From Sanderia malayensis (lineage: Eukaryota > Cnidaria > Scyphozoa > Semaeostomeae > Pelagiidae), in contig RQOL01000772.1 of the NCBI GenBank assembly GCA_013076295.1, positions 3,191,087-3,255,086 of the forward strand: 64,000 nucleotides of DNA. Reading direction: 5' to 3'. Below, piece after piece: positions 34,643-45,900 of this stretch. A model generated the notes under the pieces. That model searched no databases. It was not told the DNA's origin and worked only from the letters and a program-made list of their open reading frames with translations. The position numbers and the translations under genes were made by a program. The number at the start of each line of letters is the position of its first letter. The first letter of the stretch is position 1.

Positions 34643-37296
34643 TTTTCATTGAATTAATGTCAGTAGAAAAAACGGATGATTGATAATAATTTTTTTGTCC
34701 ATTCATCAGCCATTTTGTTTTCTCATGGTCAGCATTTAGCAGCAGAAGCATTAAAACGTAGAAGGCTTATGGTGTATAATTCTGACGTCATCAGAGAAGA
34801 TTCCCGGCTTGAAGCCCAGAGATCTGCAGTTCGATCCCAGCTTGTTTAGGATAATTGGAGAACTAAAGGCAAGGATATGATATGATGGGGAGTAGTATTA
34901 ACCACCTGAGGCAATAACTATTCAATCGACACGACACGCCAGAACGACCACACACGCCCCACACGTCATGTATCCATGCTATGCGTATTCAAATGAGGTT
35001 GATTATCACATCACACAATAGTACCTCAGACCATGACAATAATGGATTACAAGCCCGTTACATAACAAATTCACTGAAATGATGAATCAGATTGCAAAAG
35101 AAAGCAAATACGCGACCCCCTTGATGGTTTTGTGGGCGACCATGCATACACTATTACCAGAATTTATATTCTCTCGCAGCTCCGTATCTCCGTAATTTGA
35201 TGCAAATATTCGCAGAGGAAGATAAATAAAATACAGCATGCAGGTACGTGATTGTGATTTTACCATTGCAATATTAATATAAATAAATAAGCATTTTTAA
35301 GGTTATTTGGTAGTTACTACTGAAGTGAAGAGCGATCCTTTGCCGAGTCGCGATCTTTTCTGTTGCTTTTTTGGGAATTCTGAGCCTCAGCATTTTTATA
35401 AACATTATTCTTATAAACAACAGTGTGATTGTTATTAAATTATTATAATGGTGAAAATGCTGTAAAATAATTGATTTCATATAATGATTTATCATCTTAT
35501 ATGGTTAAAAACTTTACAAAGAAACTTAAATCTAAAACACAATCTTAACGATTTAAGTCGAACCAACAAGGGCCATCAACACAAGGTACACCCATTTTTT
35601 TATAAGAAACTATGCAATATTTTCGTACCAGGGTTTCTTAGTTTCTTAGGGTTTCGTACTTAATTATGGCACGAGAAGTTTCTTAACAAGATTCTTAAAA
35701 TTGTTGAGATTTGTTACAAATCTGTGGGAATGAAGTGCGCAAGTTGTTTTGTTTTTAACATTTTTTCTCGTTAAAACAACATAGAAAGTTTCTTAACTCT
35801 TTTCAGTGACACAAAATCTCCTACCAAAGTTTCTTAAGTTTTGAAAATAAGGGCCTATGGTTTCTTATAAAGGGTTTCTTATATAAAAAGAATGGGTTTA
35901 CTAGATAAAGCACATGAGAAGTTGTACGAGAGTTGCTGTGGACTAAAACTAAGAAGTAAATGGTGGAAAATATCATCTCCGCTCCGATCCTCCAAGGAAT
36001 GCAAAAGCACTTCCATTGCCATAAAATGTAAGAGTAGCTGTATTTTGATGTCAAGGATTTTATTTCATGTTTCCACATCCGCTGCAAATATGTTTAATGT
36101 TGCTTAGCCCAGATTACGCAGCAGTGTAAACAATACACCATACGTATGTGCTTATTGCCATAATATCCTTAATATCCTATTTCCTATTCAGGCTGGTTCG
36201 TTCCATTTCGTGTTTACTTGACTTCTGTGTTTCCCATTACAATACCTAGCAGGTAAAAGTTTTCAAATCGGAATTCAAGCCAGTGTGTTTTGGATAGAGG
36301 GAACAAACTAAAAAAAAACACGACGCGATTGTCACGAAATGCAAATTGACGCCCCTTGGGGGTAACTAGAAGATGTGGGCGTTTATTTTAAACTGACGAT
36401 AGTTACATAAGATACATGACTGGGACAATTTCCAACCATGTTCCAGTCTGGTTTCCCGGTGCAGTTGCCCTAGCGACACCTCTTTAGCGTGGATAGCAAA
36501 TATAGTTTATCAACAATAGTAAATAATAAGCAGGTACAATCTCGCTCTTGAGGCATCGCCATTCTACCAAGTGTCATATGAGAGTGAATATTTCATTCGA
36601 TTCGCCTGGCTTTATCACCAAGACAAGGGTGTAAAACAATGACAAATTCAATCAACGCAAAAAGAAGTTCAACGTTCAATGGAATTAACTTAATTTGCAT
36701 CGAAATAAATTGGTTGTCTTTTGTTTTAATTGCGAACAATGGCAGAACTGCAAAGCATATTAATTCTTATATCGCATTGAAAGGAGAAAAATTCATAACA
36801 CTAGTTCAACTGCGAGAAGGCATAAGCATATCTTCATGCATAATTAACCATAACTTGATATGATGCGAGTTATATTTAGAAAGGTATGTGGTTTTGCCGT
36901 TAATTTAGGCTTACCACAAATATCATGCTGGCACTGTCTATTGTTGGCACCAGCGCCAGAATATTTCTCTTAAACACAGCGCTAGCACGATGTTTGTAGT
37001 AAGCCTGGTGGTGCCCAGTTGTGGAACTACAGACTGCTCTCAATCAAAGCATAAATTTAATAACATATATCCATTACATGAAGCATGATCTTAGCAGGAA
37101 CTTAAGTCCTATAAGTCCGTTAAGTCCATGATCTTAGCGTTACACAAAACACTTTTTCAAATAGGAGCACATTACTTTGAGATATTCTGCTGCATTGAAA
37201 GGAATTACCTGTCATGATAATAAATAAAGGTTCTCATTTTTTGGTATACCAGAAAGAGATTAGATACTAAGAGGTTTATGATCGTGCAGTAAGTGT
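34643..37296. other. Long spacer between PELO start and PPP2R3C stop
   Basis: Contains an inverted-repeat element at 35588-35898 and a relict of the 'cactctttt' family near 35290-35430. At 36464-36476 'gttgccctagcgac' resembles an RFX X-box, but I find no gene next to it. Short ORFs at 35821-36107 and 36639-36863 have no support. Confidence 0.5.
35588..35898. mobile_element. Inverted-repeat element rich in 'gtttctta'
   Basis: Left end acacccatttttttataaga, right end tataaaaagaatgggttta. Internal 'gtttctta' is repeated about eight times. A shorter relative is at 62088-62263. Confidence 0.75.
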
Positions 37297-38697
37297 TCAA
37301 ACTAAGTCTTCATTGCCCTCCACAACCAAAACTTCTCTGTTTTCATAAGTCAGAAAACCATTGACATCAACAAGCATGTTAACGACTGTGTCGCCTTGCC
37401 CGGAATTAATTAGATCTTGTAATGTTATGTGAAATGGATTCACTGGCTTGATCATGTCAAATATCTCATCTTTGACGTCTAATAACAACACAACTTCGTG
37501 GCCGTGCTTCTTCATCTCTTCTTGGATTGCTCTGAAGAAGTAATTCAAAGCAAATGTGTGAAGGTATCCAACATTTTGAACGTCAAGTATTTTGAATAAA
37601 TACTGCAGTGCCTGTGGCTCTTTTTTGTTTTCCAAAGCAAGCACGAAATCGAGATAGGTCTTGTAGTCCATTTCCCCCTCGTATGTGAGACACTCTTGGA
37701 ACACTCTGTCGAGGAAGACGTTCGTCAATGTTCCAGTTCCGTATCGCTTCAGTTCTTGCTTGCTGAGCATTCCGTTGTGATCAGTATCAAGATTCAAATA
37801 TTGTCCGTAAACTCTCAGAGCCGATGACGCAGAAAACCAGTTTGAATCCTGTTTATCTTTTGACAAAACCTCGTCTCTCAGCTCCAAGAGATCGTCAAGA
37901 AAACTGCAAGATAGAATGTCTTGAATTTTTACTTTGCCTGTGTGCATTGGGTCAAGGAAGAAGAAAAACTTCCTCACAGCGGTGCAGACATAGAAGGAAT
38001 AGAAACTCTTTTCAAGGCCGTCAAGTTGAGGCAGTGTCGGAATCAACTCAAGGATGTAATTCTCCAAATCAGATTCTCTGAGAAATCCTTGTCCAGCCAC
38101 GTCGTAAAGACTGAGACCGATTCTCGTCTGATGCAGCCAAACCTTTCTCATAACGTAGTTGAAAAACTGCATTATTGATATCCTTCCATATGGATCTTTT
38201 TGCCAGAGCTTGGCGAAGATTATCGATTTGAAGAAATTCTTGCATTTCACTCCGGCCTCTTCTTTGACCTTTAAAAACCCTTCGTAATTTATCATTTGCT
38301 CGTCTCCCACAGCTGGAGGAGTCTGATGTTTCTCAAGGAGATTCCAAAGCTCGTGAAGCTCGTCATTATCAAGTAGCTCTCTGCTTTTCCTCTGCAAAAA
38401 CACTGCTCTTGATTCTTCTCTCAGCTTTTGCTGTAAGGCATCGTCTTCTGCGGGTAGTTTGAAATAAAACCTTGGAATTTGAGAAACTTCTCCGCCATTA
38501 CTAGAGGCCTCATCACCGTTTGGTGTTGCAGTAGAAGACTTATATTTTTCATAATAATGCTGGAAAAGTTCCTTTTCCTTCTCCTCTTTCTCTTCTGTCG
38601 TGAGTTCTTCTTCTGGCTTGTCTTTCTTTTCTGCTGCCTTCTTTGCATTCCACTTTCTCAAATTATCAAACAAACTCATGTTGACGTAACTCTTCAA
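37297..38697 (-). CDS. PPP2R3C: Protein phosphatase 2A regulatory subunit B'' gamma, intronless
   Basis: Regulatory subunit (G5PR) of PP2A-type phosphatase; the human protein is about 453 aa and this one 466 aa. The frame is unbroken. Residues from about 75 match the family closely: PRFYFKLPAEDDALQQKLRE, SRAVFLQRKSRELLDN, GRISIMQFFNYVMRKVWLHQ, RIGLSLYDVAGQGFLRESDL, YSFYVCTAVRKFFFFLDP, and an EF-hand loop DTDHNGMLSKQE, then GEMDYKTYLDFVLALENKKE. The first about 60 residues are Lys/Glu-rich and differ from vertebrates. Met7 (MSLFDNLRKW) is an equally good start. Unlike its neighbours it has no introns, which suggests a retroposed copy that has kept its frame. It is head-to-head with the kinase gene at 39065, 367 bp apart. 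Confidence 0.96.
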   Translation of the reverse strand: MKSYVNMSLFDNLRKWNAKKAAEKKDKPEEELTTEEKEEKEKELFQHYYEKYKSSTATPNGDEASSNGGEVSQIPRFYFKLPAEDDALQQKLREESRAVFLQRKSRELLDNDELHELWNLLEKHQTPPAVGDEQMINYEGFLKVKEEAGVKCKNFFKSIIFAKLWQKDPYGRISIMQFFNYVMRKVWLHQTRIGLSLYDVAGQGFLRESDLENYILELIPTLPQLDGLEKSFYSFYVCTAVRKFFFFLDPMHTGKVKIQDILSCSFLDDLLELRDEVLSKDKQDSNWFSASSALRVYGQYLNLDTDHNGMLSKQELKRYGTGTLTNVFLDRVFQECLTYEGEMDYKTYLDFVLALENKKEPQALQYLFKILDVQNVGYLHTFALNYFFRAIQEEMKKHGHEVVLLLDVKDEIFDMIKPVNPFHITLQDLINSGQGDTVVNMLVDVNGFLTYENREVLVVEGNEDLV

Positions 38698-39064
38698 AAA
38701 CTCTATTATATAACTTTATATATCATAGATTAATCATACCACTAAGAAATTCGCCAATAACAGTTAATATTCCGCGTGAATACGGAAATAAAGTAAACAG
38801 CAAAAAACCAAACAGCTTTTTAAATTTTTCAGCAATGCAAACTTAATTCAATTTGAAATTGAGGCAGGACAGGACTGTTTATCTAGCCTCACTCGCGTGC
38901 TCGCCACGCTTTCATGCCAGGAATTCAATTCAATACTGAAGCAGAGCAGATGATTCATTATTTTGTGTTGATTTCTTGTGCTTTTGCGTTGTCTTCCTGT
39001 AAAGTTACGAAATTTGTCACACTTATCAAGCAAAAATAAGATGATGCAAGTGGTATTTTAGGAG
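38698..39064. promoter_or_regulatory. Shared intergenic region of two divergent intronless genes
   Basis: 367 bp separate the PPP2R3C and zeta-type kinase start codons, so it must contain both promoters unless 5' introns lie further out. Contains a direct 'gaattcaattcaat' type repeat. No defined motif identified. Confidence 0.5.
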
Positions 39065-39949
39065 ATGAGTCTGAGGTTCATATGCCCGAGTAGTGTGAGC
39101 TCCTGCTTTGTAGCTATTGCGGCTATGAAACGAAGTGTACGAAATTTATCGCCATTATTGTCCTTTTCAGCATCAAAGAAAATGAAGTCTTTCAAGAAAT
39201 ATCACTCCTCCGAAACACTATCACCAACACTTTTAAGAATGCAAAGGAATTTATCAAGTATGGTGCATTTCGGCAGCAGTGGAGCCTGTCCTAGCAAAGC
39301 GCAGATAAATAAAAAAACCGTAGCAAGAGAAAGAGATTACTCTTATAACCAATCTAATAATAACCAGTCTACAACACCAAACCCACCATGTTCTCCCTCG
39401 TCAAATCAATATGGAGAGGATAGAGTTGTAGAAGAGTGGATACACAATTTGAAGCAGTCTAAGTATCATTTTGAGGAAGCTATTTTTGTCCTAGGGCCCA
39501 TGGGGGCTGGGAAGTCGACAGTCGTAGAGCAAGAATTTAAAAAACATCACATTTATAAAAATTATGCTTACGTTGATACGGATGAACTGATGGAAAAACT
39601 TGATGGATTTGACAGTAAGCGAACTGGGGAATTCTATCCGATTGCTCGATCCATTGCAATTCGTCTTACGGATTGGCTGCTGGATGAAAACATTAGCTTC
39701 ATTGCTGAAGGCACTTGCGTGAAGTACCTAGAGCTAGAGGATTACATGTACCGTTTGAAACGAAAGGGATATGTCATCAAAGTAAGGCATGTAAACAGTA
39801 TATCCCTTGAGGAGATTCTTCAACGAACTGCCCATCGCGAGAGAAGGATACCAGACAGTGTTGTACAGTCAATTTATCACGGTTCTTTGAGGGGAGTGAA
39901 TGAACTGATGAAATTGAATAAAGATGGTAGTTTATTTGAACAATTATAG
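39065..39949 (+). CDS. Zeta-type P-loop kinase domain protein, intronless
   Basis: 294 aa. The first about 115 residues are Ser/Asn/Pro-rich and basic, with no acidic residue in the first 49, so a mitochondrial targeting role is possible. From about residue 135 there is a P-loop kinase of the zeta type: AIFVLGPMGAGKST (Walker A), YAYVDTDELMEKL, a helix FYPIARSIAIRLTDWLLDEN, FIAEGT, and GYVIKVRHVNSISLEEILQRTAHRERRIPDSVVQ. Bacterial zeta proteins phosphorylate UDP-N-acetylglucosamine; eukaryotic relatives with this fold are mostly uncharacterised, so substrate is unknown. No antitoxin partner is visible. Several in-frame Met codons (residues 1, 21, 40) could start the protein. Alternative: another P-loop kinase subfamily. 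Confidence 0.75.
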   Translation: MSLRFICPSSVSSCFVAIAAMKRSVRNLSPLLSFSASKKMKSFKKYHSSETLSPTLLRMQRNLSSMVHFGSSGACPSKAQINKKTVARERDYSYNQSNNNQSTTPNPPCSPSSNQYGEDRVVEEWIHNLKQSKYHFEEAIFVLGPMGAGKSTVVEQEFKKHHIYKNYAYVDTDELMEKLDGFDSKRTGEFYPIARSIAIRLTDWLLDENISFIAEGTCVKYLELEDYMYRLKRKGYVIKVRHVNSISLEEILQRTAHRERRIPDSVVQSIYHGSLRGVNELMKLNKDGSLFEQL

Positions 39950-39997
39950 CAAGATATTACTTTCTTCTGTGACTAAGAAAGTATAATTCTCATAGAA

Positions 39998-40169
39998 TAC
40001 AGTGAAAACCTGCATATCAGAACCTGGAAGCGTTGCATCCAGGCTATTAAACAATATGCTATTGTTTCTTCAATTGTTCAAGAACAATAGGCTATTGTTT
40101 CTTCTATTTTTTTGAACAGAGATCATCCTGGAGATTTTTAATACCCTTTTTGTGCAGGTTTTTACTGTG
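39998..40169. mobile_element. 150-bp MITE family, longer copy
   Basis: Starts acagtgaaaacctgcatatc and ends gcaggtttttactgtgt; the internal 'aacaatag gctattgtt' units are inverted. Lies just downstream of the kinase gene. Confidence 0.85.
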
Positions 40170-40678
40170 TTTAGTCGCTTTAAAAGCACCAGTTTCACTA
40201 ATCTTCTTTTAAATCTTTGAAATAAGACCATAGCAATGAACATAAACTTTGCAGATGTGACTACTTTTAATCCCATTTTCTATTCTCCTCATTTTACATT
40301 TGATGTATGGTTATATTGTAGAATTCAAAGATTATTTCACTAAGGTTTCACATTTATGTAATCTCTTTTATCTTTTGGAAAATTGATGTAATTTGGTGTG
40401 TAAGATAAGATACTTCAACAAACTATAACCTGTGATTATTTTTCATGTAAAATGGTGAAAAAGTGGCTGCTAGTCAAAGAGAGAGCTGACACTTCATTAC
40501 AGCAGTTTGACCTTTAAAAGTTCTTTTGCTGTGCTCCAAAGTTGTAATGTCTTTTTGTCATTAGCTTTAGCTATATTGCTGAAAACCAATGCATCTCTGA
40601 AGTAGATATCAGTTAAAATAGTTCGCTCTCAATTGTCGTCCGCGCGCAATGGCGATAAAAGCGATAAGAAAACACGTG
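40170..40678. other. Spacer without a recognised gene
   Basis: AT-rich sequence between two elements; no ORF or repeat of note. Ends with the left 8-bp target duplication aacacgtg of the hAT-like element. Confidence 0.5.
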
Positions 40679-41631
40679 CAGGGTTGCCATATTGGCATAT
40701 TATATGCCAAATTCGGCATATTTGGCATTTTTTGAAGTTGCTTTGCATATAAAATTTCTGTTTGGCATATTTCCTAAATTTGGCATATTTTTGGCATATT
40801 TCGGGTCAATTTTCAAGAACACATTTTTCCTTCTTATAACCACACGCTTGACATAAAAATCCTTCAGCAGCTCTTCAAAATCACACAAGATATAAAACAA
40901 AGCACAGTTTACACTTGTCTCTCTAGATTAACAACACGCATATTACATCAGTGCTCGAAATCCGTTTCGGATTTGTCATTCTGAGTCGTGATCACCCTGA
41001 TGCTGAGGCAACTATATGCAATTCTGTTTGTATGTTACACTCTTTTTTTGTAAGAATATACTTTATAAGAATAATGAGGCTCAAAATTCGTGAAATTTAA
41101 GAAAATTTTAAGAATATTGTCAGGCTCACGATCTTGTGAAACTATTATTTTTAGGAGGCGCTTTTTATTTTTGACTTGGTGTCCTTTTCACAGGTAATGG
41201 TTTTAAATAGTCTAAATTTCGATTAAAGTTTGTGCTACAGGAAATAAGGACTGATTCTGTTAGCCATTGTAATAGTTGTGCATTTGGCATTGATGATAAT
41301 AATAGCAGTGTATTACCATATCCGTATTTTCTGTCGCGCTAAGAATAATTTAAGAATATCCAGAGGCTCAAAATAGAAAAAAATTAAGAATATCGAGGCT
41401 CAGCAAAAAGTTAAGTATTCTTATAAAACGAAAAGAGTGTAATTGCTAAAATTATATATGCTTTATGCCAGAGATAGAAAAGAGAATAGCAAAATTTATC
41501 CTTTCATGATCTTCTCCGCAGCCATACAATGCCCCTGCGGAGGATTTTTTGAATTTGGCATATTTTAGCCTAATTTGGCATAATTTTTACATGGATTGGC
41601 ATATTTTGAAATTTCAAATCTGGCAACCCTG
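40679..41631. mobile_element. hAT-like non-autonomous element with 8-bp target duplication, interrupted
   Basis: Left end cagggttgccatattggcat, right end tctggcaaccctg. The flanks aacacgtg (40671-40678) and aacacgtg (41632-41639) are identical. Both ends carry many tttggcatattt units. No transposase. A TA-flanked element (41036-41442) sits inside it. It lies directly upstream of MRPL50, whose ATG is only 46 bp beyond the right duplication. Confidence 0.92.
41036..41442. mobile_element. TA-flanked inverted-repeat element (cactctttt...aaaagagtg), nested
   Basis: Starts tacactctttttttgtaaga and ends ataaaacgaaaagagtgta; the inner ends repeat 'gaggctca' and 'ttaagaata'. About 407 bp; inserted in the hAT-like element. 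A shorter relative is at 31068-31214. Confidence 0.88.
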
Positions 41632-41684
41632 AACACGTGGCCAGCACAGCTTTGCAAAATTTACGCAAAGCTGGATGAAACAAA

Positions 41685-42455
41685 ATGGCCTCGTTGCAAT
41701 TAGTAAGAAAACTGCACTTACAAGCTGCAAAATACTCCACACCAAGCATTGTTGGACGATTAAAAAACCTTGTTGGAATTGGGCAAAAGCAAGCAGATAG
41801 CAACGTGAGGTATATGAAATTGTATTTGACATACTCAGTGGCTCTTTGAATGGCCTAAGCTCAAGCCACGAGCACAATTGGCTTGGATTTTGTTTTGTTT
41901 TATGCTTTGCGATTAAATTATGCTTACCTGATAATTTTCATTTTCTTGCAGCCAACAAGTTGACGTTGATGATGTTCAAGGCGAGTTTATGTTTGATGAT
42001 GTCGAAAAGCGAATGTTATCAGCTGTATCACAATCTTTCTCCACTTCAATTCGTGTTGAAAATTGGCAGCAGCAATCTTTACTAGACTTGACAAGCAAGT
42101 TCAATGTAAGTTGCAAATACTATCAGCAGCTACACATGCAAGAAATTTCGCATTATTTCAATATATACTTTATATAGCTCAGTAATTGTCTTACTTTTAA
42201 ATGGATTGCTCAAATAACTGTTGTTAATTTTTTGTATTGTAGCTTTTGAAATATTGCCACAACGAATTTGGTGTTATTCCACCAAATAATATAGTACATG
42301 AAAGCAAGTCAGTTGAAGATATTTTAAAATACTACTTGACACTGAGAAAACCTGAAATTGTACCTGAAGTATGGAAATTTCAGAATGAGAAACTACCTCC
42401 AAATCTTACATTCCACCCAAACCGTCCATATAAACCTGCAAAAAAGATACTGTAA
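41685..42455 (+). CDS. MRPL50: Mitochondrial ribosomal protein L50 (mL50)
   Basis: Component of the mitochondrial large ribosomal subunit. Three exons: 41685-41809, 41952-42105, 42243-42455, total 163 aa, close to the vertebrate length (158). Phase fixes the first donor at gag|gtatat, not the nearer gtgagg. N-terminus MASLQLVRKLHLQAAKYST is a basic presequence. The diagnostic C-terminal half reads LDLTSKFNLLKYCHNEFG, VIPPNNIVHE, SVEDILKYYLT and EKLPPNLTFHPN, matching the mL50 pattern ...RLKFNLL...VPNS.LH....V.DVL.FY......LPPNL. A polyadenylation signal aataaa is at 42669-42674. It converges on HIP1. Confidence 0.9.
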
Positions 42456-42998
42456 AACAAAACCAGTGCGTGTAGTGATATTATTTTTGGTATTTCAATT
42501 TACTTTTGGAATATGGGAGTATCGGTACAAGGATAGAACTGCAAGGATTGTGAGACAGAGGAAAACTGGACCACATCTTGAAAATAAAGCCAAGCAAAGG
42601 TGCCAATTGAATTAATGTGTGCAAGATAACTAAAATTTGTACTTTGTTTAATGTAAAAGAAAGTATTCAATAAAAAAATAAGCTGAAGTAGACTGTAAAT
42701 TATGCTAAATAAATCCATATTTTGGAGGCTCCAAAAATATACTAGCCTGCACAATTTGCAAAAACTGCGCAAGCAGTTGAATGAGGTTTTAAATCTTAAA
42801 ATTATAAATTACTTGTCTTACCAAAACATAGTTAATTCAAATTGTTCTTGTAATAAATATATATCAATGTCTCTGGCTATCCTGAAGGTATCAACTGTAA
42901 TAATTTAAACATGACCAATATTTTATCAGTTGAGATTTTGGTCTTCTTGACATGATGCACTCTGAAACCAGCAGCAAAATACCTTATGCGTCTTCATC
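42456..42998. other. Convergent 3' ends of MRPL50 and HIP1
   Basis: Contains the MRPL50 3' UTR with the aataaa at 42669-42674. Short + frames (42358-42615, 42702-42908) are within or past the UTR and not supported as genes. Confidence 0.5.
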
Positions 42999-45900
42999 CT
43001 AAAACGTAATCCCAGACTGCATGAGAGGTCCAAACTTTGCTATGACCTGTTAATAAAGGCACTGCAAGAGGTACAATGATTGTAAGTTGCAAGGAAAGAC
43101 TTATGGGTGATATACCTCATCTATCAATCCCAATTCTGCGGCAATTTGATAATGCGCCTTTCGTAATCTCCCCAGTTTCTCTCGCTCCTTTCCCAAATCA
43201 CTCTCCAATTCAAGCATTCGGACCTGAAACGAAATTCAACGAATAAAACCAACACGCATGCGCAATGATCAGACACCCCGTATCAGATCGAACAATGTTC
43301 AAGGATGAGTTGCGAATGACGTAATCAAACAAGCTGACGTTCTTATCGAGGGATGAAGGTCAGTTCAATGAACGACTTAGTGAGGACTGCCCTGCTAACA
43401 CCCTTTGTATTACACTGTGTCGTTGGCTGGAAACAGTCGAACGCAATTTTTGGAGCCCTTTGGCTCACTAACCATGACAAATAGCAAAAGTAAAGTAAAA
43501 CTCGATGTTATTGACAGAATATTACTCGTTTCTTGAAAAGTTAGTTTCTGGTTAGATTTTCAAATATTAGCTCGACCCATTTTATTTTCCAAGGCATATC
43601 GAGGTTCACCTATATTAATATATAGTAAAAACCCACATATAAGAACCTCTGGGGTGATACTTGTTCTCAAAACAATAGAACAAACAATAGTATATTGTCT
43701 TTGAACAATAGGCTGGATGCAGGTGCTTGTATACGGGTTTTGCTGTAATCGTGTTGGTGATCAGTAATAATCAACAAGTGCCCTACCTGAGATTCCATCT
43801 CAAATCGCTTTGCCTGCGTAAGGCTGAGTTTCGAATAATCTGGAACAGTTTCTACGAAACAAGTTGGTATTTCATTGTCAAATATGTAATAACTCCAATC
43901 GGAGCCTATTGAAAACAGTGTATATATTATACGACTGAAAGTGCCATCCCGTATAAATATTCCTTTTAATAATAATAATAATAATAAAGCCAGTGTTTTG
44001 ATTTATTCTTGCTATAGTGTGCAAATTACTTTTCACAAGAAGTAAACCTCCATCAAATAGGCTTGAAAAAGAGAGATGAAAAAGTAATCTGAATTTCTTC
44101 AGTCTCGACACATTATATCTCTGCTGTACTAAATGCCTCTACATTAAATTCAACTAAGGGAACTGGGAACTTATATTCCAGTACTGCAATAAATTGTATC
44201 TTTTGGAAGATATTTTTGCAGGTTTTAGTAAACGTACAATACGAAATTTTGTAAGATAGTTTAAGAACTAACATCGTGCGAGGTACTTACTTGCATCCTC
44301 TGTCATCTCTGCTCCTGACTTTACTGTTGCAACAACCTTGGCCGTCGATTGCCCAACTAAATGAGAAAACACATGAGAAGGCGTGGCAAGGAGCGAGAAG
44401 GCTTGAGGAGGAGCGAGAAGGCTTGTAGAGAAATGAAGGGTGTTTGGAAAGAATCAAGAGGCAAAATTTTGCCTCAATCAAAACAAAGAGACATAATCTA
44501 ATCCATACCATTCTTAGAAGCTCTCATGAGTCGTGATAGTTTCTCACTACCTTTGCTTGCCTTTACCCTTGAAGCTGCAACCTGCAAAACAAACAATGTA
44601 TGTCACCAAAATTAAAATGAAAACCAATCCAGCTAAAGCTTTCAATCTGTAAAACAGTTATTCTAGCTCTAAATAGGGGAACTCCTCGCTGTTTCCCATG
44701 CATTGTAAAACGTGAAACAAAAAGCAAAGCTTACCAGCTGCGCAGTGCTGGCAGCAATCTCATTCGAAGCAACCATAAGCTCTTCGAATTTACCCTTTCT
44801 TTCTACAACCTTGTCTGCAGCATCACTAAAACAGAAGACATGCATCTTATCATAATTATCATACATTAATTGACATAAATTAACATTGATTAACAAACAT
44901 TACATCTATGACCATGAATAAGAAGAAAACAACGTGTTGAAGAGACTCATTGAATGCGTTCATGTGCGAAAGGGGGGGCCTGCAGATAATTCAACGAGAC
45001 TTGTAATGGTCATTCTAATAAACTCCGGTACTTGATGTAACAACAGAAGTATAAAGAAAGCAACAATTCTGAGAAATGACTAATTGAACTTACACAAGTA
45101 TAGAAGCTCCCATTCCAACTGATTTGGCTGCTGATAATAATCCCTCGGTCCATTTGTGATGTCTCTTGTAGAACTCCTTCGCTGATGCAGTTCCCTACGG
45201 TGAATAAAACAACAGACGTCTTATATGTATTCCGAAGTAAACACTAACACTGCAAATACAGTGAATTAAAAAGCAACTCACTTTTCCTTCGATGACAATT
45301 TCTTCTTGCAAATCTTTCGACTTCATAATCAGCTCTCTTATGGCCTGGAAAGTGAAAGTGTTGCTTAGAACATGTATATACAGCTTCTAAAGACTCCAAT
45401 CACAGAAATTGTCTCTGTGTCTTGTTAATCAGCCAATCTATTACCAAGGGCATTTCACAAACCGTGTTAAATCTATTTCTGCTTTTTCGAAGATAAGTCA
45501 CTCAAAATTAAGCAAAATTAAATCAAAATGAAGTTGAGAGTTGCTTACCTTCATTAAATCGTTGCACGAATCAAGGATTCTAAACAATAAGCGGAGATAA
45601 TAAAATTAATGTAAAGATATATTCGATTAAAAACAAAGAAAAGTTTAATAAAAATGAAGCAAGTCGACAGGATGAGAGAAATCTAAATGATGAGGGTTTG
45701 GATGTGTATACCTTTCGTTGACCTCAAGTTGAACACCAGTATGTTGCTGTCGTGATTTGCGCAGCATTTCCTGAAAACATACAAAAAACAACTTTCAAAT
45801 TATGCTTTGACAAAAATGTAAATTACGCCATCCCACCTCTTCGTTTCGTAACAATGTACAGACTATAACCCTTGGTAGCAAACGTTTCAAGCTTACAACC

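Noticed and set aside
36639..36863. 74-codon + frame in the spacer
   Set aside because: Low-complexity composition and no family or splice support.
41810..41951. Using the nearer donor aac|gtgagg for MRPL50 exon 1
   Set aside because: It puts a stop into exon 2; the donor gag|gtatat keeps the frame.
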